Of a stretch of DNA of 64,000 bases, positions 45,090-53,299 are shown piece after piece. The first letter of the stretch is position 1, and each line of letters begins with the position of its first letter. The position numbers and the translations under genes were made by a program. The notes beneath the pieces were generated by a model. That model was not told where the DNA came from. It saw only the letters and a program-made list of their open reading frames with translations, and did no database searches. Source of the DNA: Xylanibacter brevis ATCC 19188 (lineage in GTDB: Bacteria; Bacteroidota; Bacteroidia; Bacteroidales; Bacteroidaceae); assembly GCF_000621725.1 (NCBI RefSeq), contig NZ_JHXM01000008.1, positions 62,001-126,000 on the forward strand, read 5' to 3'.

Positions 45090-46424
45090 CTATTTTCCCA
45101 CGCAGAAGTTTTTGAAGATATTTCCTAAAACTTCGTTGGGGGTTATCTCGCCACCGGTAATCTCTGCTAAGAAGTCGAGAGCTTGACGAAGATCTTCACT
45201 TAGGAGGTCTCCACTTATTTGCATTTCAAGACCGTCGATGACACGCTGGATAGCCTCGTGTGCTCGAACGAGCGCATCGTAGTGCCGGGCATTGGTGATG
45301 ATGACATCCGATTCTGAAGTTTTAGGAGCTGCAGCTATGAGTTGCTGCTTGAGAGCTTCAAGCCCAATTCCGAATTTTGCTTGGAACTTCTCGGTCTTAT
45401 TTTCGATATTGATGACTGTTTGGTCATCACGTGTCTCTATATCGGGGTAGGGAACACCGGGTTCTGTCATTAATAAGATGATGCGTGCTCGTTGTGCAGC
45501 AGCTTTGGAACGCTCTATGCCAAGGTTCTCGATCTGATCATCGGTATGGCGGATGCCTGCGGTGTCAATGAAGCGGAACGTGACTCCTCCTAACTGAATC
45601 GTATCTTCTATTGCATCTCGTGTGGTTCCTTGGATATCGCTAACGATAGCACGCTCTTCTCCGAGCAGGGCGTTTAGCAGGGTGCTTTTCCCGACATTAG
45701 GAGCACCAACAATGGCTACAGGAATGCCGTTTTTCAGAGCATTGCCAGTTTGAAAAGTGTTTGCCAGATGTGTGATGTGATTGTCGATGTTTTGGGTGAG
45801 TTCTTGCAACTCCTTGCGGTCAGCAAACTCAAGGTCCTCGTGGTCGGAGAAATCAAGCTCGAGTTCAAGTAGCGAGGTGAGCTTCAGCAGTTGATCGCGC
45901 AGTTGGGCCAGCTTAGAGGAGAAATGTCCACGCAGTTGGCTCATGGCAATTTGGTGAGTAGCCTTATTGGTTGAGGCTATCAGGTCGGCTACGGCTTCGG
46001 CCTGTGAGAGGTCCATCTTGCCGTTGAGGTAGGCTCGTTGAGTGAATTCACCTGGACCTGCCTGCTGGCACCCGTTTTCTATTAGTAGGGCCAGAACCTT
46101 GTTTAAAATATAACTAGATCCGTGACAAGAGATTTCTGCGCAATCTTCGCCAGTATAGCTATGTGGTGCGCGGAAGATGCTGACAAGAACTTCGTCAATG
46201 ATGTCTGTGCCATCTTTGATGTGGCCATAATGAATGGTATTTGGTTGTGTATCGCTGATATTCTTGCTAAATACATGAGAAAGAATCTCAAACATTTTGG
46301 GGCCTGAAATTCTTATGATTCCGATAGCACCACCTGTGGCTGTGGCAAGAGCGCAGATAGTAGAAACCTCCCTCAATCCCTCCGTAAAGAGGGGGGAAGG
46401 TGTGGAAGGATTGGGGGTGTTCAT
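45090..46424 (-). CDS. mnmE: tRNA modification GTPase MnmE
   Basis: MnmE, with MnmG, forms carboxymethylaminomethyluridine at tRNA wobble position 34. The N-terminal tetrahydrofolate-binding domain starts at STICALATATGG; the GTPase motifs are G1 GAPNVGKS at 240-247, G2/G3 with GTTRD and DTAG at 287-290; the C-terminus is the diagnostic CVGK (441-444). At 444 residues it is slightly shorter than the usual 450-460. Residues 3-20 come from a GC-rich palindrome and replace the normal very short N-terminus; a TTG start at Leu18 would exclude most of it. Confidence 0.96.
   Translation of the reverse strand: MNTPNPSTPSPLFTEGLREVSTICALATATGGAIGIIRISGPKMFEILSHVFSKNISDTQPNTIHYGHIKDGTDIIDEVLVSIFRAPHSYTGEDCAEISCHGSSYILNKVLALLIENGCQQAGPGEFTQRAYLNGKMDLSQAEAVADLIASTNKATHQIAMSQLRGHFSSKLAQLRDQLLKLTSLLELELDFSDHEDLEFADRKELQELTQNIDNHITHLANTFQTGNALKNGIPVAIVGAPNVGKSTLLNALLGEERAIVSDIQGTTRDAIEDTIQLGGVTFRFIDTAGIRHTDDQIENLGIERSKAAAQRARIILLMTEPGVPYPDIETRDDQTVINIENKTEKFQAKFGIGLEALKQQLIAAAPKTSESDVIITNARHYDALVRAHEAIQRVIDGLEMQISGDLLSEDLRQALDFLAEITGGEITPNEVLGNIFKNFCVGK
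46367..46418 (-). repeat. GC-rich palindromic element at the 5' end of mnmE
   Basis: On the minus strand, outer arms at 46404-46418 and 46367-46383 match in 12 of 14 bases, with an internal CCCTC-TTTAC-GGAGGG hairpin. The element spans codons 3-20 of mnmE. Composition and layout recall the palindromic insertion in the SudB/SudA gene at 52235-52329. Confidence 0.6.
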
Positions 46425-46442
46425 TTTGTATCGAATTAAATG

Positions 46443-47477
46443 CTATTTAAGTGAATGGAGGGCATTCTCAAGCGTTTGCATGTCTTCATCGGTGGTAGCC
46501 CAACTAGTGACGAAACGGCAGAGTGCGTGATTGGCATCGACGGGCTCCCATGTCTCGAAAAGTACATGAGACATGAGCTGTTGCTTTTGGTCGTTTGAAA
46601 GAACGACAAATTGTTGGTTGGTAGGAGAGTCCTTGATGTCAATGCCTGCTTTGGAGAACAGTTGACGAAGCTGCATGGCTTTCTGGATGGCGTGCTTGGA
46701 TAGTTCGAAATACAAATTGTCAGTAAAGAGTGCATCGAACTGTACACCTGCCAAACGACTCTTGGCTAAAAGTGCTCCATGCTGCTTGATGATGTTAAAG
46801 AAATGGCGTGGGGCATTATGATGTGGGAAAACAACAGCCTCGCCACAAAGTGCACCTTGCTTAGTACCACCAATATAGAATACATCGCAGTGGTGTGCTA
46901 GCCAGGGCAGGTTGAAATCGCATTCATCTGACATAAGTCCATAACCCAAGCGAGCACCATCAATGAATAATGGTAGCTGGTACTCCTGGCAGAGGTTGTA
47001 AATGGCTTCTATCTCAGAGGCTTTGTATATGGTGCCCAGTTCGGTAGGCATTGTAATATAGACAATGCCTGGTATTACCATATGTTCGTAAGACGAATCG
47101 GCAAAGAATCGTTCGTGGAAAGCACGAAGGTCTTCGGCTGTCATTTTGCCATCATGAGCAGGGAGGGTGATAACCTTATGTCCAAATGCTTCGACAGCAC
47201 CCGATTCGTGTACGTTGATATGGCCAGACTCAACAGCAATTACGCCTTCGTAGCCAGTCAGCATGCCATCAATAACAGTGGCATTGGTTTGCGTGCCGCC
47301 AACCAAGAAGAATATGTCAGCATCTGGCGTTTCGCAGGCTCTGCGTATTTTTTCGCGAGCCTGTTGGCTCCAAATATCAGAGCCATAAGAAGAACTGCTG
47401 TTGTCGTTAGTCTCAATAAGACGACGGAGCACTAAAGGATGTGCCCCGTTGTTGTAATCGCTTTCAAATGAAGTCAT
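46443..47477 (-). CDS. Low-specificity threonine aldolase family enzyme
   Basis: A 344-residue fold-type I pyridoxal-phosphate enzyme of the beta-eliminating lyase family. The cofactor lysine is Lys206 in GGTKQGAL, preceded by the FIDGARLGYG strand that holds the ring. Enzymes of this type split L-threonine or allo-threonine to glycine and acetaldehyde. It precedes mnmE by 18 bases and probably shares a transcript with the nucleoside phosphorylase upstream. Confidence 0.9.
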   Translation of the reverse strand: MTSFESDYNNGAHPLVLRRLIETNDNSSSSYGSDIWSQQAREKIRRACETPDADIFFLVGGTQTNATVIDGMLTGYEGVIAVESGHINVHESGAVEAFGHKVITLPAHDGKMTAEDLRAFHERFFADSSYEHMVIPGIVYITMPTELGTIYKASEIEAIYNLCQEYQLPLFIDGARLGYGLMSDECDFNLPWLAHHCDVFYIGGTKQGALCGEAVVFPHHNAPRHFFNIIKQHGALLAKSRLAGVQFDALFTDNLYFELSKHAIQKAMQLRQLFSKAGIDIKDSPTNQQFVVLSNDQKQQLMSHVLFETWEPVDANHALCRFVTSWATTDEDMQTLENALHSLK

Positions 47478-47502
47478 TATTTAGTTATCCGTTTATATAT
47501 GA

Positions 47503-48378
47503 TTAAACTCTATCCAGTACTTTCTGAATGAGTGTGTCTATTGAATTCTTATATTCTGTGTTCATTTCTTTTGCGTAGCGGTTGGCAATGACCATGCAAC
47601 AAGTCATTGCTCGATGTCCAAGCAGCGAGGCGAGGCCTGCTAGGGCACTGGATTCCATCTCGAAATTGCAAATGTGCATACCTTCGTACTCGAAACTTTC
47701 AATTTTCTCGTTTTGTTGTGGATCGGCAATGTCGGCACGAAGCTGGCGTCCCTGAGGACCGTAGAAACCACCGCATGCCACGGTGTAGCCACGCACCATA
47801 TCGTCTTGTGCAATCTGATTGATAAGCTCAGCGTCGGCTATGGCTACGTAGGGTGCACCCTTGATGGGGTCCCATTGCATGTGTTCACGGAATGCTTTTT
47901 CCATTGGAATGTCACAAACGACATTGCGTCCAGCATAGAAATTTAATAGACCATCGAAACCGATGCTCTTGACTGAGGCGACAAAACATCCGGTGGGTGT
48001 GAAGGGTTGCAGACCGCCACAGGTGCCGATGCGCACCATGGTGAGTGTGCGATGTTCGTCGCGTTCTTCGCGTGTGTTATAATCGATGTTAGCAAGCGTG
48101 TCGAGCTCGTTGACCACGATATCAATGTTGTCGCAACCAATACCGTGGCTCTGCACGGTGATGCGCTTGCCCTTATATGTACCAGTGATGGTGTGGAACT
48201 CACGACTACTTACCTCGCACTCCTTGGAGTCGAAATGGGCCGCTACGGTATCTACACGGGCAGGGTCGCCCACCAATATTACTTTGTCGGCCAGCTGTTC
48301 TGGCTTTAGGTGCAAATGGAAGCATGAACCATCGGCATTGATGATGAGTTCTGAAGGTGCAAATTTCTTCTTTTCCAT
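47503..48378 (-). CDS. Uridine phosphorylase-type nucleoside phosphorylase
   Basis: A 291-residue nucleoside phosphorylase. VILVGDPARVD near residues 34-44 is the phosphate-binding signature of the PNP/UDP family; MVRIGTCGGLQ (about 113-123) and ICNFEMESSALAGLA (about 235-250) complete the site. The FEMES motif favours a uridine phosphorylase, which splits uridine to uracil and ribose-1-phosphate in salvage. The threonine aldolase gene follows after 25 bases. Confidence 0.88.
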   Translation of the reverse strand: MEKKKFAPSELIINADGSCFHLHLKPEQLADKVILVGDPARVDTVAAHFDSKECEVSSREFHTITGTYKGKRITVQSHGIGCDNIDIVVNELDTLANIDYNTREERDEHRTLTMVRIGTCGGLQPFTPTGCFVASVKSIGFDGLLNFYAGRNVVCDIPMEKAFREHMQWDPIKGAPYVAIADAELINQIAQDDMVRGYTVACGGFYGPQGRQLRADIADPQQNEKIESFEYEGMHICNFEMESSALAGLASLLGHRAMTCCMVIANRYAKEMNTEYKNSIDTLIQKVLDRV

Positions 48379-48398
48379 AGTGATTAGTATTTATGTTT

Positions 48399-49457
48399 TT
48401 ATTGTAGTAAGGTGTCGTTCTGTTCCGCTTTTTCCTTTTTGCGAATTTCCAGTTGCAACTGTTCTAACTCTTGTTCGCTTTTAAGAATCTCGGAGCGCAG
48501 TGTCTGTCGTTCGCTTTTATTAGCTCGAGCGTAGTAATTGCGTGCCATACGTAGTGCCTTATTGAGCACTTCTGCCTGATGTCGTAGGTCGTCGAGTTCG
48601 GATGAGAACTCGCTAATCACTTTTTGACGTGTGACATTTGCCGTCTGTCGTGCTTCGCGATAGCGATTGAGTGCAGTCTTTCGCAGGTTGGAGTTATCCC
48701 ATGTTTTGGCAATGCAGTTGATATCTGCCAAAGCGCGGAGTTCAGTTTCGGAGTAAGCCTCCGATTGATATACTTGTCGTGTTTCATTAGGTATGAACAC
48801 GTAGATGCATACTTTACCTTGGGGCTGATGACGATCGGTGACGAAATATCCCAAATTATTGAACTCGTCGATGGCAAAGAAATAATCATTAGCGGTAGAT
48901 GCAAAAGGCATACCAAGGTTTTCGGGTTTCAGAAATGTACCTTCACTACCGTCGTAACGAGTCACAAAGATGTCGTAGCCTCCAAGACTATTAGCACCCT
49001 TCTGTGAGAAATAAAGGGTGGTGCCATCGGGCATCATAAAAGGGTAGTTGGCTGATGCCTCTTTATTGATGCCTTTAGCTGCTACAGGAGTGGTCCAGGT
49101 GTTGCCAATATAATCGCTCACGCAAATATGTGAAATCGAGTCTTTGGCATCAAAAACAGTCGTCAGTCGAAAGTCTTTTAATTCATTGGTAAACTGCCCT
49201 AGATTATTGTTTTGTACCAATGTTCCACAATCTTTGGCAATAGGGATGAAACGCATAAAGTCGGCAGAGTCAACCACCAAACTGTCGATGAACATAATTT
49301 TTTGAGTGGCTTCCAGCATCTGGGCTATGCGTGAATCTTCTTGTACAATTTCAACTACGGGCTTCTTAGTGTTTTTCTTTGACTTTTTCTTCTGTGCATA
49401 AACACTAAAAGGCATCAGTAGGCCTAGAATAAATAGAATTGTTATATATCTTTTCAT
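48399..49457 (-). CDS. Exported PD40 (beta-propeller) protein
   Basis: The frame is open to 49505, but the ATG at 49457 begins a signal peptide (MKRYITILFILG ... SVYAQ) and is the likely start. The next part contains PD40-type WD-like repeats (NYPFMMPDGTTLYFSQKG; GGYDIFVTRYDG) as found in Bacteroidetes envelope proteins. The C-terminal 90 residues are a charged coiled coil. No enzymatic residues are seen. An upstream TACCTTTG box (49480-49487) may be its promoter. Confidence 0.78.
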   Translation of the reverse strand: MKRYITILFILGLLMPFSVYAQKKKSKKNTKKPVVEIVQEDSRIAQMLEATQKIMFIDSLVVDSADFMRFIPIAKDCGTLVQNNNLGQFTNELKDFRLTTVFDAKDSISHICVSDYIGNTWTTPVAAKGINKEASANYPFMMPDGTTLYFSQKGANSLGGYDIFVTRYDGSEGTFLKPENLGMPFASTANDYFFAIDEFNNLGYFVTDRHQPQGKVCIYVFIPNETRQVYQSEAYSETELRALADINCIAKTWDNSNLRKTALNRYREARQTANVTRQKVISEFSSELDDLRHQAEVLNKALRMARNYYARANKSERQTLRSEILKSEQELEQLQLEIRKKEKAEQNDTLLQ

Positions 49458-49479
49458 CTCTAATCCTCGTTTTAATAAA

Positions 49480-49487
49480 CAAAGGTA
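49480..49487 (-). promoter_or_regulatory. Bacteroidetes-type -7 box upstream of the PD40 gene
   Basis: TACCTTTG on the minus strand fits TAnnTTTG, the -7 element of Bacteroidetes sigma-ABfr promoters, 23 bases before the likely start at 49457. Confidence 0.5.
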
Positions 49488-49536
49488 CAAATTAAAACCA
49501 TACAAGGATATAAAGAGAATGGATTATTAACTGAAT

Positions 49537-50286
49537 TTAAGAATTTTCAATTAGTTTTCCTTCTCTTACAAGTGCGTTCCAAAGGCTATGGCGTGTTTCA
49601 GGATTCATTTGCTCCACTTTGTCGTATAGATGCTTGATATTTGTTCGATTGCTCTCGTGCTCGAAGGGACATAGTTTGATTTGCTTCTGATAACCTCGCA
49701 GCTCAGCATAGCGCTGAATGTCCGATTCTTTGATAAGACAGAGGGGGCGTATGATTTGCAGAGGCATCTTCTTCATTTGCAATAGTGCAGGCATCGTTCC
49801 AAATCGTCCTTCGTAGAATAGATTCATGAGTGCCGTGTGTAATATGTCGTCCTGATGGTGGCCTAAGGCTATTTTGTTGCATCCCAGCTCCTGTGCCAAA
49901 TCAAAGATTTTCTTGCGGCGATACCATGAACAAAGAAAACAAGGCTGCTTTTGTTTCTTGATGTTTGTTTCTGTCGCATCACCTATTTCAAATCGAGTGG
50001 TGCATACGTGCAGTTTGACACCAAGTTCATCACAGAATTTCTGCAGGTAATCAGTTGACGTCTCATATTTTATATTCTCCATTCTCACATGAACGGCTTC
50101 AACCGCAAATCGTGGATGTTGTATTCTGGCTCGTTTAGCCAATAATTCCAACAAGCAAAGGGAATCCTTGCCACCCGAAAGGGCCACAAGGATATGATCG
50201 TCGTCGTTGATTAAATGATAGGTTGCAAACGCCTTTACGAATCGATCCTTTAATCGTTTTTCTAATAGTTCTAATTCTGTTCGCAT
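49537..50286 (-). CDS. TtcA-like tRNA thiolation / PP-loop ATPase
   Basis: A 249-residue PP-loop ATPase. The ATP-binding SGGKDS motif is at 37-42 and a CxxC pair (Cys116, Cys119) lies in PCFLC. This matches TtcA, which adds sulfur to cytidine 32 of tRNA through an iron-sulfur cluster, though TtcA-type enzymes of other specificity have the same motifs. It begins 7 bases after the stop of the DUF486 gene and likely shares its transcript. Confidence 0.85.
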   Translation of the reverse strand: MRTELELLEKRLKDRFVKAFATYHLINDDDHILVALSGGKDSLCLLELLAKRARIQHPRFAVEAVHVRMENIKYETSTDYLQKFCDELGVKLHVCTTRFEIGDATETNIKKQKQPCFLCSWYRRKKIFDLAQELGCNKIALGHHQDDILHTALMNLFYEGRFGTMPALLQMKKMPLQIIRPLCLIKESDIQRYAELRGYQKQIKLCPFEHESNRTNIKHLYDKVEQMNPETRHSLWNALVREGKLIENS

Positions 50287-50293
50287 GAACCCT

Positions 50294-50662
50294 TTACTTC
50301 ATAAAAACCAGATAGACAGCACAGATAATGAGAAGGAAGGCCAGAATATGGTTCCAATGCAAGTGGTCGCCTTGAAATAGTATGTTGGCTATGATAGCAA
50401 AGACTGCTAATGAGATACATTCTTGAACTACTTTCAACTGTACTAAAGAAAAGGGACCGCCATTGCCAATGAAGCCCATACGATTGGCAGGTACCTGACA
50501 ACAATATTCAAGGAAAGCAATGCCCCACGAGAAGATGATAACGCCGATGAGTGGCCAGTTACTGCTGACGCCTGTTTCCTGAAGTTTTAAATGCCCATAC
50601 CAAGCCAGCGTCATAAATACATTGCTCAATATAAGCAAAATAATTGTGTAAAATCCGTTCAT
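50294..50662 (-). CDS. DUF486 small membrane protein
   Basis: A 122-residue protein with four membrane helices, small-multidrug-resistance-like in size. The FSWGIAFLEYCCQVPANRMGF stretch and NGGPFSLVQLKVVQE are typical of DUF486. Transport is suspected for the family but the substrate is unknown. The TtcA-like gene follows 7 bases later. Confidence 0.85.
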   Translation of the reverse strand: MNGFYTIILLILSNVFMTLAWYGHLKLQETGVSSNWPLIGVIIFSWGIAFLEYCCQVPANRMGFIGNGGPFSLVQLKVVQECISLAVFAIIANILFQGDHLHWNHILAFLLIICAVYLVFMK

Positions 50663-50678
50663 AATTTAAGGTTATAAG

Positions 50679-50745
50679 AAGAGTGAAAAGTGAAAACCTT
50701 TTTCCGGAATGCATTCAACCGGGAGTTTTTCCACTTTTCACTCTT
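50679..50745 (-). terminator. Long hairpin after the SudB/SudA gene
   Basis: AAGAGTGAAAAGTG (50679-50692) and its perfect inverted copy (50732-50745) form a 14-bp stem around a smaller CCGG stem. It lies 31 bases downstream of the fused oxidoreductase stop (50776) and may end that transcript, although the T-run is short. Confidence 0.55.
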
Positions 50746-50775
50746 TACTATTGTTTAATTACTTGTTGCTTATCA

Positions 50776-53157
50776 TTATTTACTTTGTAAATATGCGTCC
50801 ATGTTCTGAGCAGCACGACGGCCGTCACCCATAGCAAGAATCACGGTAGCACCACCACGCACGATATCGCCACCCGCAAATATTTCTTTGCGTGAAGACT
50901 GCATCTCTTCTGAAACAGCGATAGTGTTCTTTCTTCCCAGTTCAAGTCCTACGATTGATTTCGGTACGAGTGGGTTGGGAGATACACCAACGGCCACAAT
51001 AACCTGATCGACATCAAGGGTAACCGTCTTGCCCTCAACAGGAACAGGACTACGACGACCTGATGCATCAGGCTCACCCAGTTCCATTACCTGTAGCACA
51101 GCCTGCTTAACTGCACCCTGCTCATCGGCAATATATTCGATAGGATTATGCAAAGTAAGGAACTTGATGCCCTCTTCCTTGGCGTGCTTAACCTCCTCAA
51201 GGCGGGCAGGCATTTCAACTTCTGAACGGCGATAAACCAATGTGACATCTGCCCCCAGACGCTTGGCTGTACGGCAAGAGTCCATAGCGGTGTTACCACC
51301 ACCCACTACGAGCACACTCTTGGCAGGATTCAGCGGCGTGTCGGTCTTAGGATTGGCTGCGTCCATCAGGTTTACGCGAGTGAGATACTCGTTGCTTGAC
51401 ATGATGTTGATAGAATTCTCGCCAGGGATATTCATGAAGTTGGGCAGACCAGCACCAGAACCTACAAAGATACCCTTAAAGCCTTGTGTCTCCAGTTGTT
51501 CCACGCTGATGGTTTTTCCAACGATGACGTCGGTCTGGAAATGAACACCCATCTTAGCCAGGTTTTCGATTTCCACATCTACAATCTTGTTGGGCAAGCG
51601 GAATTCAGGAATACCATATTTCAATACACCACCAATCTCATGAAGCGCTTCAAATACGTAAACATCGTATCCTTTTTTCACCATGTCGCCTGCAAAGCTC
51701 AGTCCGGCAGGACCAGAACCTACAACGGCAATCTTTATGCCGTTGGCAGGTGCTATCTCGGGCAAGCTGATGTTGCCGCTTTCGCGTTCGTAGTCGGCAG
51801 CAAAGCGCTCCAAATAGCCAATAGCAACAGGCTTTGAGTTCATCTTTAGATGGATACATTTGCTCTCACACTGCTTCTCTTGTGGACAAACGCGTCCGCA
51901 GACAGCGGGTAGGGCAGACGTGTTTTTCAGTACTTTGGCGGCTGCTAAGAACTGTCCTCGCTCGATGTTCTTGATAAACGATGGTATGTTGATGTTAACA
52001 GGACATCCCTCTACACAACTAGGTTTGGCACAGTCAAGACAGCGTTTAGCCTCCAGCATCGCCATCTCTTTGGTAAGGCCGATGTTCACTTCCTCAGTGC
52101 GAGTGGTGGCACGATAAACGGGATCAAGTTCGGGCATCACCACGCGCTCTATCTGTGTGCGCTCTTTTGGTTTCATGCTTTGCTGTAACTCCTTGCGCCA
52201 AGAAGCGTTACGATCGGTGAGTACCTCAATGGAATCTGAGCCCCCTAAGTTAGGGGGTTGGGGGTCTGAACCTGCGTCAGACTTTCCCTTGTTCAGACCC
52301 CTGTCGTCCCCTAACTTAGGGGACTCAGAGGAATCTAAGTGCTCCTCATAGTGAGCCAGTTCCTCTTGTTCTTCTTTTTTAAAGGTGCCCATACGCTTGA
52401 ACATCTCGTCCCAATCGACGAGTGCTCCGTCAAATTCGGGACCATCGATGCACACGAACTTAGTCTTGCCACCGATGGTGAGACGGCAGGCACCACACAT
52501 ACCCGTACCGTCAACCATGATGGTGTTGAGCGATACTTCGCAGGGAATGTTATGCTTTTGAGCTGTTAAGTTTGAGAACTTCATCATGATTGGAGGACCA
52601 ATGGCAAATATCTTGTCCACATGTTCCTGCTCAATGAATTTCTCTATACCAACGGTCACTACGCCTTTCTCGCCATAGCTACCATCGTCGGTCATAATGA
52701 TGACTTCGTCAGAACTCTCACGTACCTTATCTTCTAATATAATTAAGTCTTTAGAACGTCCGGCCATCACAGAAAGAACGCGATTGCCTGCAGCCTTGAG
52801 CGCCTGGATGATTGGGAGCATTGGAGCTACACCGAGACCACCACCAGCACATACCACTGTGCCATAGTTCTCAATCTTGGTAGGATTGCCTAATGGACCA
52901 ACAACATCCGTTACATAGTCACCCACGTTGAGGGCACAGAGTTTCTTAGATGAAAGACCCACCATCTGAACTACCAGCGTAATGGTACCCTTGTCAATGT
53001 TTGCACCTGCGATGGTCAGTGGCATGCGCTCACCATTCTTGCCTACGCGTACGATTACGAAGTTACCGGCTTTGCGGCTCTTCGCAATTAGCGGAGCTTC
53101 AATCTCGAAGAGAAAAACTTTCTCTGAGAATTGCTCTTTTCTGACGATTTTGTTCAT
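50776..53157 (-). CDS. Fused SudB-SudA type oxidoreductase (DHODH B electron-transfer/GltD fusion)
   Basis: A 793-residue fusion. The N-terminal part (about 1-265) is a dihydroorotate dehydrogenase-type electron-transfer subunit with an FAD- and NAD-binding fold and a 2Fe-2S site (CEVSLNTIMVDGTGMCGACR region). The C-terminal part (about 310-793) is glutamate synthase small-subunit-like: two Cys clusters for 4Fe-4S centres (CLDCAKPSCVEGCP; CGRVCPQEKQCE), then FAD and NAD(P) folds (VGSGPAGL; VGGGNTAMD). Such proteins work in NAD(P)H-ferredoxin electron transfer or sulfide-type reactions. Residues about 275-307 in the linker come from a 99-base palindromic insertion that keeps the frame. Its promoter box is at 53199-53206. 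Confidence 0.9.
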   Translation of the reverse strand: MNKIVRKEQFSEKVFLFEIEAPLIAKSRKAGNFVIVRVGKNGERMPLTIAGANIDKGTITLVVQMVGLSSKKLCALNVGDYVTDVVGPLGNPTKIENYGTVVCAGGGLGVAPMLPIIQALKAAGNRVLSVMAGRSKDLIILEDKVRESSDEVIIMTDDGSYGEKGVVTVGIEKFIEQEHVDKIFAIGPPIMMKFSNLTAQKHNIPCEVSLNTIMVDGTGMCGACRLTIGGKTKFVCIDGPEFDGALVDWDEMFKRMGTFKKEEQEELAHYEEHLDSSESPKLGDDRGLNKGKSDAGSDPQPPNLGGSDSIEVLTDRNASWRKELQQSMKPKERTQIERVVMPELDPVYRATTRTEEVNIGLTKEMAMLEAKRCLDCAKPSCVEGCPVNINIPSFIKNIERGQFLAAAKVLKNTSALPAVCGRVCPQEKQCESKCIHLKMNSKPVAIGYLERFAADYERESGNISLPEIAPANGIKIAVVGSGPAGLSFAGDMVKKGYDVYVFEALHEIGGVLKYGIPEFRLPNKIVDVEIENLAKMGVHFQTDVIVGKTISVEQLETQGFKGIFVGSGAGLPNFMNIPGENSINIMSSNEYLTRVNLMDAANPKTDTPLNPAKSVLVVGGGNTAMDSCRTAKRLGADVTLVYRRSEVEMPARLEEVKHAKEEGIKFLTLHNPIEYIADEQGAVKQAVLQVMELGEPDASGRRSPVPVEGKTVTLDVDQVIVAVGVSPNPLVPKSIVGLELGRKNTIAVSEEMQSSRKEIFAGGDIVRGGATVILAMGDGRRAAQNMDAYLQSK
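52231..52336 (-). repeat. 99-bp palindromic insertion in the SudB/SudA coding sequence
   Basis: A near-perfect palindrome spans 52235-52329: arms of 37 and 39 bases around a 19-base loop (52272-52290), including two smaller palindromes (52241-52257 and 52307-52325) and an exact 11-base pair (52261-52271 with 52291-52301). The 7-base direct repeat GGAATCT (52231-52237 and 52330-52336) flanks it, like a target duplication. The net insert is 99 bases, 33 codons, so the frame is kept. Confidence 0.75.
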
Positions 53158-53198
53158 TGCATTAATTCGTTAGCTTCAATTTGTTTGAATTTTGAATG

Positions 53199-53206
53199 CA
53201 AAGATA
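53199..53206 (-). promoter_or_regulatory. Bacteroidetes-type -7 box upstream of the SudB/SudA gene
   Basis: TATCTTTG on the minus strand fits TAnnTTTG, 42 bases before the start at 53157. Confidence 0.5.
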
Positions 53207-53237
53207 ACAATTTGTTTTTAATTGGCCACGCTTTTTC

Positions 53238-53277
53238 GCAAAAAAAGATGCAAACAAATAGTTTTGCTTGCATCTTT
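53238..53277 (-). terminator. Rho-independent terminator after serS
   Basis: A 10-bp stem (53268-53277 with 53244-53253), extended by further pairs inside, is followed on the minus strand by a T-run. It lies about 23 bases after the serS stop (53300). Confidence 0.75.
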
Positions 53278-53299
53278 CTTTTTGATATGTTGATTATAA

